Assembly: GCA_911728435.2 (NCBI GenBank)
Contig: CAJVRQ020000074.1
Coordinates: 124,001 to 188,000 of the forward strand
Length of the DNA: 64,000 nt
Direction: 5' to 3'
Source of the DNA: Apoderus coryli
Taxonomy: Eukaryota > Arthropoda > Insecta > Coleoptera > Attelabidae
The position numbers and the translations under genes are program-made. Below the pieces are notes generated by a model. It was not told the origin of the DNA. It was given only the letters and a program-made list of their open reading frames with translations, and did not search any database. This document shows positions 63,478-64,000 of the stretch, piece after piece (position 1 is the first letter of the stretch; the number at the start of each line of letters is the position of its first letter).

Positions 63478-64000
63478 TTACTTTTAAATTCTAAGTGAGA
63501 AAACAGCTTTTTCGGAGCCATTTGAAAAAAAGTTTAATTCTAAATAACAAAATTTTAGTAACAAAACGCGCTAAATCGTTCTAATTTGCTTTTTTATGCT
63601 TAATCTAATTTCTTTTGACTAATAAAATTTACTTTTATATTCTAAGTGAGAAAACAGCTTTTTGGGAGCCATTTGAAAAGTTTAATTCTAAATAACAAAA
63701 TTTTAGTAACAAAACGCTCTAATTGGTTCTAATTTGCTTTTTTATGCTTAATCTAATTTCTTTTGACTAATAAAATTTACTTTTAAATTCTAAGTGAGAA
63801 AACAGCTTTTTGGGAGCCATTTGAAAAGTTTAATTCTAATTAACAAAATTTTAGTAAAAAAACGCTCTAATTCGTTCTAATTTGCTTTTTTATGCTTAAT
63901 CTAATTTCTTTTGACTAATAAAATTTACTTTTAAATTCTAAGTGAGAAAACAGCTTTTTGGGAGCCATTTGAAAACTTCAATTCTAAATAACAAAATTTT
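63478..64000 (+). repeat. Start of a third terminal unit, cut by the window edge
   Basis: An A7 monomer (63478-63628, with TTTTTCGGAGCC), J (63629), K (63777) and the first 76 bases of L (from 63925, with AACTTCAATTC). J lies exactly 2224 bp after the J at 61405. The A, C-variant and B monomers that precede A7 in copies 1 and 2 are missing. The next M is expected about 73 bases past the window end. Confidence 0.87.

Larger units (their letters stand above)
1..64000 (+). repeat. Satellite DNA array, 147/148-bp monomer, about 430 head-to-tail copies
   Basis: Every part of the window is the same monomer repeated in one orientation; successive starts are 1, 149, 297, 444, 592, 739 and so on. Length is 148 bp when positions 48-52 read AAAAG or AAACG, and 147 bp when they read AACG. 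Each copy has GTGAGAAAACAGC, a T5 tract, GGGAGCCATTTG, AAAATTTTAGTAAC, a CGCGC or CGCTC core and a closing AATAAAAT. No gene is present. On the + strand TAA (8-10), TAA (15-17) and TGA (19-21) stop all three frames in every monomer. On the - strand stops fall in all three frames within the last 30 bp. No reading frame can therefore run much beyond one repeat. Monomers close to the nucleosome core length (147 bp) are common in centromeric and pericentromeric satellites; placing this array there is inference. I see no telomeric repeat, rDNA, tRNA or transposon. Confidence 0.98.

Noticed and set aside
1..64000. Possible open reading frames in the array
   Set aside because: Each monomer has stops in all three frames on both strands within about 30 bp, so any frame is limited to roughly one repeat and has no protein-like composition.
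1..64000. CRISPR-like array
   Set aside because: The repeats are contiguous 147/148-bp units with no unique spacers, no leader and no cas genes; this is a eukaryote-style satellite.
1..64000. Telomeric or subtelomeric repeat tract
   Set aside because: No TTAGG, TTAGGG or similar short tandem motif occurs in runs; the short AT words do not form telomere-like arrays.
1..64000. Phased A-tract curvature
   Set aside because: A and T tracts are frequent, but their centres in the monomer (about 24, 33, 49, 72, 84, 112, 134, 145) do not keep a steady 10-11 bp phase, so I do not claim programmed bending.
1..64000. Dyad AACG-8 nt-CGTT and CTAAA-TTTAG as functional hairpins
   Set aside because: Stems are only 4-5 bp in an AT-rich repeat and several subfamilies break them, so chance is sufficient.

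Overview
The whole 64 kb window is one uninterrupted satellite DNA array. A 147/148-bp monomer is repeated head to tail about 430 times, always in the same orientation, from the first base to the last. I find no protein-coding gene, RNA gene, transposon, CRISPR array or unique sequence. The array is AT-rich: a hand count of one 148-bp monomer gives about 24% G+C. Long tandem arrays of nucleosome-length monomers point to a eukaryote and to centromeric, pericentromeric or other constitutive heterochromatin. I do not recognise the monomer as a named satellite and will not name a species.

Monomer layout (148-bp numbering, starting just after AATAAAAT): TTACTTTTAAATTC, AAGTGAGAAAACAGC, a T5 tract with GGGAGCCATTTG (31-47), a length switch at 48-52 (AAAAG or AAACG gives 148 bp, AACG gives 147 bp), AATTCTAAATAAC, AAAATTTTAGTAAC, a CpG-bearing segment ACGCGC or ACGCTC (86-91), TCGTTCTAA, a T-rich segment ending ATGC or TACGC, CTAATTTC or CTAACTTA, and the closing AATAAAAT. 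Linked differences at these sites define the subfamilies used below: A, B, C, D, E, F, P and the landmark series J-K-L-M-N.

Region by region: 1-296 holds landmark monomers M-N. 297-17358 is a mosaic of A/B/C/D/P types with several broken monomers. 17359-18098 is the first full J-K-L-M-N cassette. 18394-27255 contains three copies of a 13-monomer unit. 27108-29024 is an alternating F/E dimer ladder. 28435-32572 is a clean head-to-tail duplication of a 2069-bp, 14-monomer unit. 33-39 kb carries several cassettes and an unusual cluster of homopolymer indels. 39073-44093 is a second copy of the composite unit at 25337-30208. 44980-45151 contains a fold-back inversion, the only reversed sequence seen. 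46.5-52 kb resembles the first 17 kb. 52.5-64 kb is a run of successive tandem duplications (shifts of 442, 2657 and 2224 bp).

The window does not encode a pathway. What it records is how a satellite evolves: unequal exchange and local amplification have produced nested higher-order repeats, hybrid monomers and propagated private mutations. The most useful items are the landmark cassette, the dimer ladder, the datable tandem duplications, the fold-back junction, the filler-DNA deletion junction and the indel cluster, which may be an assembly-quality signal. All comparisons were made by eye, so percent identities are not given.
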